A program made the translations under genes and the position numbers. From Bacillus sp. 165 (GTDB lineage Bacteria > Bacillota > Bacilli > Bacillales > Bacillaceae_G): 64,000 nt of DNA. The notes under the pieces are model-generated. The model had not been told where the DNA came from. It did not search any database and saw only the letters and a program-made list of their open reading frames with translations. Location of the stretch: positions 62,001 through 126,000 of the forward strand of contig NZ_JAGHKQ010000004.1 of the NCBI RefSeq assembly GCF_017742235.1, written 5' to 3'. Every line of letters starts with the position of its first letter. The stretch's first letter is position 1. This document shows positions 57,091-64,000 of this stretch, in pieces.

Positions 57091-57660
57091 ATGAATTTAA
57101 CTTTTAGAGATTTTCCAGTATTACATACTAGCCGTTTTGTATTGCGAGAATTGAAACTGACAGATGCACCTCTGATGTTTCGCTACTTTTCTGATGAAGA
57201 GGTTGTTCGTTTTTATGGTCTTGAACCCTTTTCCAGCTGCGAGCAAGCCGAGAGCTTGATTATGCAAATGAAAAATGGATTCCAAACAGGGAATGCTATT
57301 CGTTGGGCAATTGCTCGAAAGGAAGACGATATTTTAATGGGAACCATTGGATTCCATAACTGGAGCAAGCTGCATTACCGTGCTGAAATAGGGTATGAAA
57401 TTGCTAAAGAGTATTGGGGACAAGGTATTATGACCGAAGTGCTTCACCCTGTTATTTCGTATGGATTTCGACAAATGAATTTAAATCGAATCGGTGCGAC
57501 GGTAAGAAAAGAAAATTATGCATCTCGTAAAGTGCTTGAAAAGCTGGATTTTTTAGAAGAAGGGGCATTGCAGGAATATCAATATTATCTTGGGTATTTT
57601 TATGATTTACTAATGTATGGATTAGTAAAAAGTAGATATAGGAGAAGAGAGGAGAGATAG
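57091..57660 (+). CDS. GNAT N-acetyltransferase, RimJ/RimL type
   Basis: 189 residues with the RimL-like start LHTSRFVLRELKLTDAPLMF and the acetyl-CoA site YEIAKEYWGQGIMTEVL near 105-121, then NRIGATVRKENYASRKVLEKL. Acetylates an amino group of a protein or small molecule; substrate unknown. AAGGAGGGG precedes the ATG. Confidence 0.85.
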   Translation: MNLTFRDFPVLHTSRFVLRELKLTDAPLMFRYFSDEEVVRFYGLEPFSSCEQAESLIMQMKNGFQTGNAIRWAIARKEDDILMGTIGFHNWSKLHYRAEIGYEIAKEYWGQGIMTEVLHPVISYGFRQMNLNRIGATVRKENYASRKVLEKLDFLEEGALQEYQYYLGYFYDLLMYGLVKSRYRRREER

Positions 57661-57900
57661 GTACAAAAGGTATCTCATATTGTAGAATGGGTACTCAAGA
57701 GAAAGGGAAATTATTTTGTAAAAACATTTCAAAAGAAACAAAGGTTATATTTTCTCCTACATTTAGAAGTCCCTGATAAAGGCTTAAGGGGATATTTTTA
57801 AGGTTTTGTAAATAAATACCATTTTTTATCTGATGATTATATGCATACACTCATTGACTGCCGTGGTATAATAATCCCACATAGAATATAAAGTAATTTA
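57661..57900. other. Gene-free stretch with a candidate promoter
   Basis: No supported coding frame. An extended -10 motif, TGGTATAAT, at about 57864-57872 could start a transcript that enters the hairpin at 57901. Confidence 0.4.
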
Positions 57901-57954
57901 TATCATACGAGCAGAAGCCGCCCTAGAATTGGGGCGGCTTCTGCTCGTATGATA
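57901..57954. ncRNA. 23-bp perfect hairpin, candidate small RNA or repeat
   Basis: Bases 57901-57923 (TATCATACGAGCAGAAGCC and the next four) pair perfectly with 57932-57954 around an eight-base loop TAGAATTG. GC content is much higher than its surroundings. There is no T tail, so it is not an ordinary terminator. An extended -10 box lies about 30 bases upstream on the plus strand. Confidence 0.5.
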
Positions 57955-58120
57955 GGATTGTCCTAAAATTGATGAAGGGTCACTGTATTTTTAACTCGCT
58001 ATGTTATGTGATTTTTACAATCATACAACAATGAAACAGATAATCCTTCAAATGGTAAACAATATAAATGTAATTTGGTACAATAAGGATAGTGACAAAA
58101 TCACAAGAAGGGAGCTTACT

Positions 58121-58648
58121 ATGCGACGGATAGCACTATGTATGTTAGTGTCGGTATTGGCGTTAGTAGGGTGCGCAGAAGAACAAAGCAATCAAGCAAA
58201 AACCAAAAAAACGGCAGAGTCTGATGCGAAGCCGGCAGAGCCTGTTATAATCCCTATTTCGTCAGATTTACAGTTCCATGGAGAAGCCCAAGTACAAGAG
58301 AATCAAGTTCATTTTACATTATCATTAGAGAACACTGGAGAAAATCCAGCTTACCTGCAATTTTCATCAGGGCATCAGTTTGAAATTGTTGTAAGCGAAC
58401 AAGGAAAAGGAGAAATCTATCGTTACTCTAACGGGAAAATGTTTACTCAAGCATTGATTGATTTACCTGTAGAACCAGGTGAAACAAAAATATGGGAAGA
58501 TACTTGGAAGGGGCAATTAGAGCCCGAAAAAACCTATATTATTACTTTCCAGCTTCTTCCGAGAACAATCAATGAAAAAGAAGTAAAGCCAAGTATGCTG
58601 ACTGATACAAAAATCCTTACTGTAGAACGATCAAAAGAAACCAATTGA
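58121..58648 (+). CDS. Lipoprotein with BsuPI proteinase-inhibitor domain
   Basis: 175 residues from ATG 58121 after AAGGGAG. The signal peptide ends in a lipobox (ALVGC, lipidated Cys18). A polar linker precedes a BsuPI-type beta domain at about residues 48-150 (VHFTLSLENTGENPAYLQFS, then FEIVVSE), as in the intracellular proteinase inhibitor family. The stop TGA at 58646 is directly followed, in the same frame, by the next open frame, so the original protein was probably longer and this is its N-terminal part. Confidence 0.75.
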   Translation: MRRIALCMLVSVLALVGCAEEQSNQAKTKKTAESDAKPAEPVIIPISSDLQFHGEAQVQENQVHFTLSLENTGENPAYLQFSSGHQFEIVVSEQGKGEIYRYSNGKMFTQALIDLPVEPGETKIWEDTWKGQLEPEKTYIITFQLLPRTINEKEVKPSMLTDTKILTVERSKETN

Positions 58649-58651
58649 GAA

Positions 58652-58942
58652 ATGGACAAGCTTCCACAGAACATTAAAGTAGAAGGAAAAGACGGCAACT
58701 ACAAACTGTCGGGGGATGCGGCTCAAGGATGGAGTAAAGGGTACTATTCAGTTGAAGATGGACATAATCAATATGTAGAAGAAACAAGCACCGATATGAG
58801 CAAGCCTTGGTCAGTGCAGGTTCACATTTCAAAAGAAGACCTTCCCTCGTTTGGAGTTATCACTTTGGTGTTATATATAAAGGACGATAACGGGCAGATA
58901 ACTCAAACACAGGCTGTTCAGCTGCAAAATTTTAATGAATAA
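58652..58942 (+). pseudogene. C-terminal domain separated from the BsuPI lipoprotein by an in-frame TGA
   Basis: 96 residues in the same frame as the preceding lipoprotein, one codon after its TGA. Starts MDKLPQNIKVEGKDGNYKLS and resembles an Ig-like extracellular domain (SVQVHISKEDLPSFGVITLV). It has no signal peptide and no ribosome site (the bases before ATG read CCAATTGAGAA). It is either the lost half of a nonsense-mutated gene, or made only by read-through of TGA. Confidence 0.6.
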
Positions 58943-59032
58943 TCTTTCTTGTATATAAAAGTGGGAAAAGGTGTTATATGCAAGGTAACTAAATAGCAGC
59001 GAACTAGAATAAATTATGTTGTTAAAAATGAT

Positions 59033-59064
59033 AGGGCATGGAAAAATAGTTCCATGCCCTTTGT
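59033..59064. terminator. Terminator between the lipoprotein region and yqhL
   Basis: GGGCATGGAA / TTCCATGCCC around six bases; serves two converging units. Confidence 0.8.
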
Positions 59065-59067
59065 TCA

Positions 59068-59454
59068 TTAGTCTTTTTTCTTGATTTTACCACTCCATAG
59101 TTTAAATCCGCCTTTGAGTTGGTGAAGGTTACGATAACCTTTACGCTTTAGAAGTTGTGCTGCACGACCTGTACGCATGCCGTTTTGGCAATATAGGTAA
59201 ACAGGCTGATCTTCACGGATTTCTTTGTAGCGCATACGAAGTTGTGATAACGGTATATTGCGTGCTCCTAAAATGTGACCAGCTTTATATTCATCCGGCT
59301 CGCGAATATCGATAAGCTGTGCTTTACGATAGCCAGCACGAAACTCTTCTTCCGTAAGCGTTTTAATGAGTTTGCGTTGATAAAAGTACATAACAACAGA
59401 ATATGCAATGAACGCAACAATGATAGATAACGCGATAGTTATACTGTTTGACAC
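59068..59454 (-). CDS. yqhL: Membrane-anchored rhodanese-like protein YqhL
   Basis: 128 residues: one N-terminal membrane helix (about 5-25) and a single rhodanese domain (about 40-122). Active-site Cys89 is in YLYCQNGMRTGRAA; IDIREPDEYKAGHI is also typical. Likely carries persulfide sulfur; partner unknown. Start at ATG 59454 follows AAAGGGGTC. Beside lipM as in Bacillus subtilis. Confidence 0.88.
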   Translation of the reverse strand: MSNSITIALSIIVAFIAYSVVMYFYQRKLIKTLTEEEFRAGYRKAQLIDIREPDEYKAGHILGARNIPLSQLRMRYKEIREDQPVYLYCQNGMRTGRAAQLLKRKGYRNLHQLKGGFKLWSGKIKKKD

Positions 59455-59757
59455 GATTAAATCGACCCCTTTTTTGTAATCCTACCATAAATATTATAAT
59501 GGTGTTACAGATGAATGCAATATATTCAGCTATTTTGGAGAAGAGAATTTCATATTTTTTCACAAATTGTGTCGATTTTGGTACACTGATGTATAGAGTA
59601 CAGATTCTATAAGCAGGGAAATGCTTTTCATCTAAGTAATAAACAGCTCCGTACTCCTTGTATAGACTGATTAAGAAAAAATGATTGTCTGGAAACATAG
59701 AACAATTTGTTAAAAATGCCCTGGTTATAGAGAGAATTACAGTATAAGAGGTGCGTA
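59455..59757. other. yqhL-lipM intergenic region
   Basis: About 300 bases holding the two divergent promoters; no supported gene or RNA motif. Confidence 0.5.
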
Positions 59758-60594
59758 ATGGAAAAAGAAAAATGGTGCTACATAAATTCTGGAAAATGCT
59801 CGCCAGCATTTAATATGGCTTTAGATGAATGCTTACTCAATTGGCAAAGCGAAAAAAAATTATCTCCGATTGTTCGATTTTATGAATGGGAAGTTCCTAC
59901 TCTATCTATTGGATATTTTCAACGTGTAGAAAAGGAAATTAATATGGAGGAAGTGTCTAAAAGAGGATTTGGATTTGTACGAAGACCGACAGGAGGCAGA
60001 AGTGTTCTTCATGATAAAGAACTTACCTACAGTGTAATTGTATCTGAAGACCACCCAGATATGCCCCGTACGGTTACAGAAGCGTATCGTGTCATATCCG
60101 AGGGGATTTTAGAAGGATTTAAAACATTAGGTCTGGATGCTTATTATGCTGTACCAAAAACAAAGGAAGAGAGGGAGGACTTGAAGAATCCTCGCTCTGC
60201 TGTGTGCTTCGATGCACCTTCGTGGTATGAAATTGTGGTGGAAGGAAGAAAAATTGCAGGAAGTGCACAAACAAGACAAAAAGGTGTTATTTTACAGCAT
60301 GGTTCTATTCCATTAGATATAGATTTAGATACTTTGTATGACTTATTTTTATTCCCGAACGAAAAAGTAAAAGAGCGTATGAAAAAAATGTTCTCTTCAA
60401 AAGCAGTAGCAATTAATGAACTTACAGATAGAACATTTACGATTGATCAGCTTACAGAAGCATTTAAAATAGGGTTTGAAAAAGGGTTGAATGTGGAACT
60501 AGTACCATATGAGCTAACGGACGAGCAAATGACTGAAGTACAAACTCTTGCTAAAGAAAAATATGAGAACGATGAATGGAATTATAAAAAATAA
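59758..60594 (+). CDS. lipM: Octanoyltransferase LipM
   Basis: Moves octanoyl groups from acyl carrier protein to the GcvH lipoyl domain, the first step of lipoate synthesis in Bacillus. 278 residues; catalytic Cys150 in [30 protein letters not shown] near 79-97 and GRKIAGSAQ near 163-171. AAGAGGTG precedes the ATG. GcvH modification links it functionally to the nearby gcv operon. Confidence 0.94.
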   Translation: MEKEKWCYINSGKCSPAFNMALDECLLNWQSEKKLSPIVRFYEWEVPTLSIGYFQRVEKEINMEEVSKRGFGFVRRPTGGRSVLHDKELTYSVIVSEDHPDMPRTVTEAYRVISEGILEGFKTLGLDAYYAVPKTKEEREDLKNPRSAVCFDAPSWYEIVVEGRKIAGSAQTRQKGVILQHGSIPLDIDLDTLYDLFLFPNEKVKERMKKMFSSKAVAINELTDRTFTIDQLTEAFKIGFEKGLNVELVPYELTDEQMTEVQTLAKEKYENDEWNYKK

Positions 60595-60629
60595 AAAAGA
60601 TGGAGAGTTTCACTCCATCTTTTTTATTT
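60594..60629. terminator. Bidirectional terminator of lipM and the opposing gene
   Basis: AAAAAGATGGAG / CTCCATCTTTTT around AGTTTCA. Confidence 0.9.
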
Positions 60630-61428
60630 AAATAAGTTTATAAATACTATCGAGATTAAGCCCTTTTTCTTTTAGCTGACGCAGTTGGCTTACAACGTCC
60701 ATTACATCTTTGTCTAAGGGGACATACACATTTTGTGTTTGTAATTCTTTTTTTAGTTGTTCAATGGAGTCGTCAATATCCATTCCTAAATCATAATCAT
60801 GACATACTGAAGTTGCCTTGGATACTAGGCATTGATAATGGTCTTCTGTTTTTGAAGAAAAAGGTGTTGCTTTTTGTAGAGGAACCGTTGTTGCGACTGC
60901 TTTTTGCTTAATTAGTGGCGTTGTTTCTTTTTTCACAGCAGGCTGTTCTTGTTTCGGCTCTTTATGTACGAGCGTAAGTTTATTTTCTTCCTGCTTGTCT
61001 ACGGGTTTTTCTTGAGGAGTTTCCAGTTCGACCACAGGCTGAATTTCTTCTTCAAATTCTTCTTTAAGCTCTTCTTTAAGCTCTTCTTCCATTTCTTGCT
61101 TTTCGCCGTTCTTTTCCTTGCTCCACATAATACGTTCAATCTTAAGTGTTAAATTATTCTTATTCATGGATTCCATAGTGACTTTTCCTACTTCTGCTTT
61201 TCCTGCGAAGTCAACAATCTTATAAATCACACTGTGATTCCAATCTACATTTCCGCTTAAAAACAGTTCTTCGTTTGATTTAGGAGTCAGTCCTTCTATT
61301 TTGATTTCTTCGTTTCTTCCGTTGTTGCTGTATACCATGATTAATGAAGCTGCTACATCTTTATCATCAAGCATAAGCTCTCGAACCATTTTTCCTGTTC
61401 GAACTTGCGTTTGTTTTTTCACAGACAT
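60628..61428 (-). CDS. Unknown protein with a Glu/Lys-rich linker
   Basis: 266 residues from ATG 61428 after GAGGGGAAG. N-terminal folded part (about 1-105) starts MSVKKQTQVRTGKMVRELML; then a Glu-rich repeat region (ELKEELKEEFEEE, near 115-130) and a Lys/Gln/Pro-rich linker to about 200; the C-terminal 65 residues form another small helical unit. No membrane segment or known domain recognised. Separated from splB by a hairpin leader. Confidence 0.65.
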   Translation of the reverse strand: MSVKKQTQVRTGKMVRELMLDDKDVAASLIMVYSNNGRNEEIKIEGLTPKSNEELFLSGNVDWNHSVIYKIVDFAGKAEVGKVTMESMNKNNLTLKIERIMWSKEKNGEKQEMEEELKEELKEEFEEEIQPVVELETPQEKPVDKQEENKLTLVHKEPKQEQPAVKKETTPLIKQKAVATTVPLQKATPFSSKTEDHYQCLVSKATSVCHDYDLGMDIDDSIEQLKKELQTQNVYVPLDKDVMDVVSQLRQLKEKGLNLDSIYKLI

Positions 61429-61507
61429 TTGCTCTTCCCCTCTCATATCTCAGTGTAGTCCTTGTATATAAAAATTCATCTCACGAAGAAATATAATACA
61501 AAGAAAA

Positions 61508-61545
61508 AAAGAGGTAAGTCAACCTTTTACCTCTTTATTTTGTAT
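61508..61545. terminator. Hairpin between the unknown gene and splB, T-runs on both strands
   Basis: AAAGAGGTAA / TTACCTCTTT with a nine-base loop. Seven T follow on the minus strand, a T-rich tail on the plus strand. It is in the 5' region of both divergent genes, not behind any gene, so it may act as an attenuator. Confidence 0.6.
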
Positions 61546-61722
61546 TTTTCTTATCTTAATTATGATTTCTAAAATTACACAGTTATTTTTAGGTTTAAAA
61601 CATTCAAGCATAGAAATATACAATGAAACCTTATATTTTTATGGAAAGTTTTAAGTTTATCCATTTCTTACGAAAGGTTCATACTACAGTTGAGAGGAAT
61701 AGGAGAAGGAGATGAGTAGCTA

Positions 61723-62748
61723 TTGAAGCCGTTTCTTCCGAAATTGGTGTATTTTGAGCCGCAAGCATTAGAATATCCGCTAGGAAAAGAGTTGTATGAT
61801 AAATTCACAAGCATGGGGTTAGAGGTACGAGAAACAACCTCTCATAATCAAATTCGAGATTTGCCGGGCGATAATGAACTTCAAAAGTATCGTTATGCGA
61901 AATCTACATTAGTTATAGGGGTAAGGCGAACATTAAAGTTCGATACGTCTAAGCCTTCAGCTGAATATGCTATTCCGCTTGCTACGGGATGTATGGGACA
62001 TTGCCATTATTGCTATTTGCAAACGACTCTCGGCAGCAAGCCGTATGTTCGTGTATATGTAAATCTCGATGACATTTTTGCCCAGGCCCAAAAATATATA
62101 GATGAGAGGGCACCAGAGATTACACGTTTTGAGGCAGCATGTACATCTGATATTGTAGGAATTGATCATCTTACCCATTCGTTGAAAAAAACAATTGAAT
62201 TCATCGGGCAAACTGAATATGGAAATTTAAGGTTTGTTACAAAGTTTTCCCATGTGGATCATTTATTAGATGCTCAGCATAATGGAAAAACACGTTTCCG
62301 TTTTAGTATTAACTCTCGATATGTAATTAAAAATTTTGAACCGGCTACTTCTCCGTTTGAAGATCGTATTGAGGCGGCAAAAAAAGTAGCTCATGCTAAC
62401 TATCCGCTTGGATTTATTGTTGCTCCGCTGTATATGCATGATGATTGGGAAGAGGGATACTATGAATTATTTGAGCGTCTTCATAACTCTTTAAAGGATG
62501 TATCATTGCCGAATTTATCCTTTGAACTCATTCAACACCGTTTTACTAAGCCTGCTAAGAAGGTAATACAAGAGCGGTACCCCAATACAAAGTTAGAAAT
62601 GGATGAGGAAAAGAGAAAATATAAATGGGGGCGCTATGGAATCGGGAAATATGTATATCAGACAGACGATGCCACACGGCTAGAGCAAACAATACGTTCG
62701 TATATTCAAGAATTTTTTCCGGATGCTGAAATCCAGTATTTTACTTAA
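61723..62748 (+). CDS. splB: Spore photoproduct lyase SplB
   Basis: Radical SAM enzyme that repairs the UV spore photoproduct in germinating spores. 341 residues; the [4Fe-4S] motif is C90-MGH-C94-HY-C97, and Cys140 in ACTSDIVG is the expected hydrogen donor. TTG start after AAGGAGATG. No splA gene lies upstream, unlike in Bacillus subtilis. Likely made in the forespore. Confidence 0.93.
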   Translation: MKPFLPKLVYFEPQALEYPLGKELYDKFTSMGLEVRETTSHNQIRDLPGDNELQKYRYAKSTLVIGVRRTLKFDTSKPSAEYAIPLATGCMGHCHYCYLQTTLGSKPYVRVYVNLDDIFAQAQKYIDERAPEITRFEAACTSDIVGIDHLTHSLKKTIEFIGQTEYGNLRFVTKFSHVDHLLDAQHNGKTRFRFSINSRYVIKNFEPATSPFEDRIEAAKKVAHANYPLGFIVAPLYMHDDWEEGYYELFERLHNSLKDVSLPNLSFELIQHRFTKPAKKVIQERYPNTKLEMDEEKRKYKWGRYGIGKYVYQTDDATRLEQTIRSYIQEFFPDAEIQYFT

Positions 62749-62893
62749 TGCAGTTGAGAAGATAGTTTATTTTTAAATTTAGGTGATGGATAAAGGGAGG
62801 TACGATTATCCTCCCTTGTCACAACACCGTTTCTATTGTATGATTTTAATGATTTGGTTTACGTACATAAATAGAAATGGATGGAGGAAGCCG

Positions 62894-63322
62894 ATGCCTA
62901 CCCCAAGTATGGAAGATTATATAGAACAAATATATATGCTTATTGAAGAAAAAGGATACGCACGTGTATCGGATATTGCAGAAGCTCTGAATGTACATCC
63001 ATCCTCTGTAACAAAAATGGTGCAAAAGCTTGATAAAGATCAATATCTCATCTACGAAAAATATAGAGGATTAGTGCTAACATCGAAAGGGAAAAAGATT
63101 GGAAAACGTCTTGTGGACCGTCATGAGCTGTTAGAGCAGTTTATGCGTATTATTGGACTGGATGAAAGTAAGATTTATGAGGACGTTGAAGGAATTGAAC
63201 ATCACCTTAGTTGGGAAGCAATCGATCGAATTGGTGATTTAGTTCAATACTTTGAAGAAGATGCCTTGCGTGTGGAAACGTTGCGCGGCATTCAGAAAAC
63301 AAATGAAGAGCAAAACAGCTAA
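62894..63322 (+). CDS. mntR: Manganese-responsive regulator MntR
   Basis: DtxR-family repressor of Mn2+ uptake genes. 142 residues from ATG 62894 after TGGAGGAAG, the same length as Bacillus subtilis MntR. Metal ligands Asp8, Glu11, His77, Glu99, Glu102 and His103 are present (DYIEQ, DRHELL, EGIEHH). The HTH is near 25-50. A longer in-frame start at 62783 is rejected. Confidence 0.95.
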   Translation: MPTPSMEDYIEQIYMLIEEKGYARVSDIAEALNVHPSSVTKMVQKLDKDQYLIYEKYRGLVLTSKGKKIGKRLVDRHELLEQFMRIIGLDESKIYEDVEGIEHHLSWEAIDRIGDLVQYFEEDALRVETLRGIQKTNEEQNS

Positions 63323-63348
63323 AAGGAAGCCTAAGCGCTTCCTTTTTG
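63318..63348. terminator. Terminator between mntR and the opposing gene
   Basis: AAAAGGAAGC / GCTTCCTTTT around CTAAGC, T-rich on both strands. Confidence 0.85.
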
Positions 63349-63594
63349 CATATTTATTTCTTTGTGCTGTTCCAATTTGTTCAGAAAAAGAAAGCTTACT
63401 ATACAAAGAAAAAGCAATATCCATGTAAGGGGAATAGTTAATGTTTTGAAGAGAATATAAATGTGGAAGAGCGGATTTAACACCTGTGTCCATTGATCTT
63501 GCAATAATACCCATTCTGCATTTAGCAGCAGTGTGATAATACCTAAATACCCAACTGTCCACATACATTCTAATAAAAAAAGTAAGAAACCCAT
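63331..63594 (-). CDS. Small membrane protein, unknown
   Basis: 87 residues with two to three hydrophobic segments (MGFLLFLLECMWTVGYLGII near the start; TWILLFLCIVSFLFL near 57-71). AAAGGAGAGG precedes the ATG. Its stop lies inside the shared terminator. No family recognised; the location behind mntR is occupied by other yqh genes in Bacillus subtilis. Confidence 0.65.
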   Translation of the reverse strand: MGFLLFLLECMWTVGYLGIITLLLNAEWVLLQDQWTQVLNPLFHIYILFKTLTIPLTWILLFLCIVSFLFLNKLEQHKEINMQKGSA

Positions 63595-64000
63595 GATGTT
63601 TCCTCTCCTTTATTATTGATTAGGTGCTTTTGTAAAATCAGCGTCTATTTGATTTGCTCTATTTTTCTTCTTGCAATAAAGCTTTGTTTTAAACTGGATA
63701 ATTTATATCTTGGGATGGAGGTTAGGAACAGAATGCAGATGGTTTGAGAAGTCTTTATTATACTATTTAGAATGTTTTGTCTTTTTTGAGAAGAGGTGTC
63801 ATCAAAAAGTTGAACTGGGCATACAAGATATATACAGCAGTCATTTAAAGATTTGTTAGCTAATTAATTAATAATTTCGTTTTCACAAAACAATACTCCT
63901 TTTTATAAGTGAACAAACATAATATTTTTTGATCTGTTTTGTTTTTTTATTTAATAAAGAAAATTCCGTAAAGTATTTTAATTATCTTTATAAATAGATA
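63595..64000. other. Gene-free end of the window
   Basis: About 400 very AT-rich bases, no frame or RNA motif that I can support. A divergent or downstream gene may begin beyond the edge. Confidence 0.5.

Noticed and set aside
57901..57954. Calling the 23-bp hairpin a terminator
   Set aside because: It has no T run on the plus strand and no gene ends directly before it.
1..64000. CRISPR arrays, insertion sequences, prophage or toxin-antitoxin modules
   Set aside because: No spaced direct repeats, transposase, integrase, phage structural or toxin-like genes were seen.

Overview
This 64 kb window is a chromosomal segment of a low-GC, endospore-forming Bacillaceae bacterium. The protein sequences suggest a relative of the Bacillus cereus branch; species level is not resolved. 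Gene order follows the Bacillus subtilis yqg-yqh-comG-gcv region closely, spore genes are present (spoVAF, splB), and rho-independent terminators are frequent. I see no phage, insertion sequence, CRISPR array or rRNA.

Layout. 1-3.4 kb: a partial DUF1189 membrane protein, a four-tRNA cluster (Asn, Met, a second CAT tRNA, Ser), sodA and a YqgE-like MFS carrier. 3.4-10.3 kb: pbpA, then the phosphate operon pstS-pstC-pstA-pstB-phoU behind four PhoP-type half-sites. 10.4-14.1 kb: a glycosyltransferase coupled to a sugar-nucleotidyltransferase whose phosphohexomutase-like half has lost its catalytic motifs. 14.1-22.8 kb: rpmG, 5-formyl-THF cyclo-ligase, the GluP rhomboid protease, spoVAF, yqgQ, glcK, a decayed lipoteichoic-acid-synthase relic, a DUF2759 gene, yqgX, a MidA-like methyltransferase and a ferritin-like protein.

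22.8-33.4 kb is a sulfur and methionine block: an ArsR regulator, a LysR regulator divergent from a TauE exporter, metI-metC and yitJ-metH. The last two pairs diverge, and each has its own SAM-I (S-box) riboswitch. MetI and MetC make homocysteine, and YitJ and MetH methylate it using folate that YitJ reduces. 33.5-43 kb is more accessory: a second-type murG, a wrecked HD-domain gene, an MDR oxidoreductase, a HIT protein, several small orphan genes, the cystine carrier tcyP and a DUF2626 gene.

43.1-47.9 kb holds the comGA-comGG transformation pseudopilus operon, preceded by a good ComK box, then aroK and yqzE. 48-51.7 kb has small orphan genes and yqhG-yqhH. 51.9-55.9 kb is the glycine cleavage operon gcvT-gcvPA-gcvPB, which lacks the usual glycine riboswitch. 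56-59 kb is an accessory insert between gcvPB and yqhL: small proteins, an acetyltransferase, two large hairpins and a lipoprotein gene split by an in-frame TGA. 59-64 kb carries yqhL, lipM, an unknown acidic-linker protein, splB, mntR and a small membrane protein.

I see no clearly new multi-gene system. The most unusual points are the dead mutase domain, the two gene relics, the TGA-split lipoprotein, the riboswitch-less gcv leader with its 24-bp palindrome, the 23-bp perfect hairpin near 57.9 kb, and comGB with no normal start codon next to its ribosome binding site.
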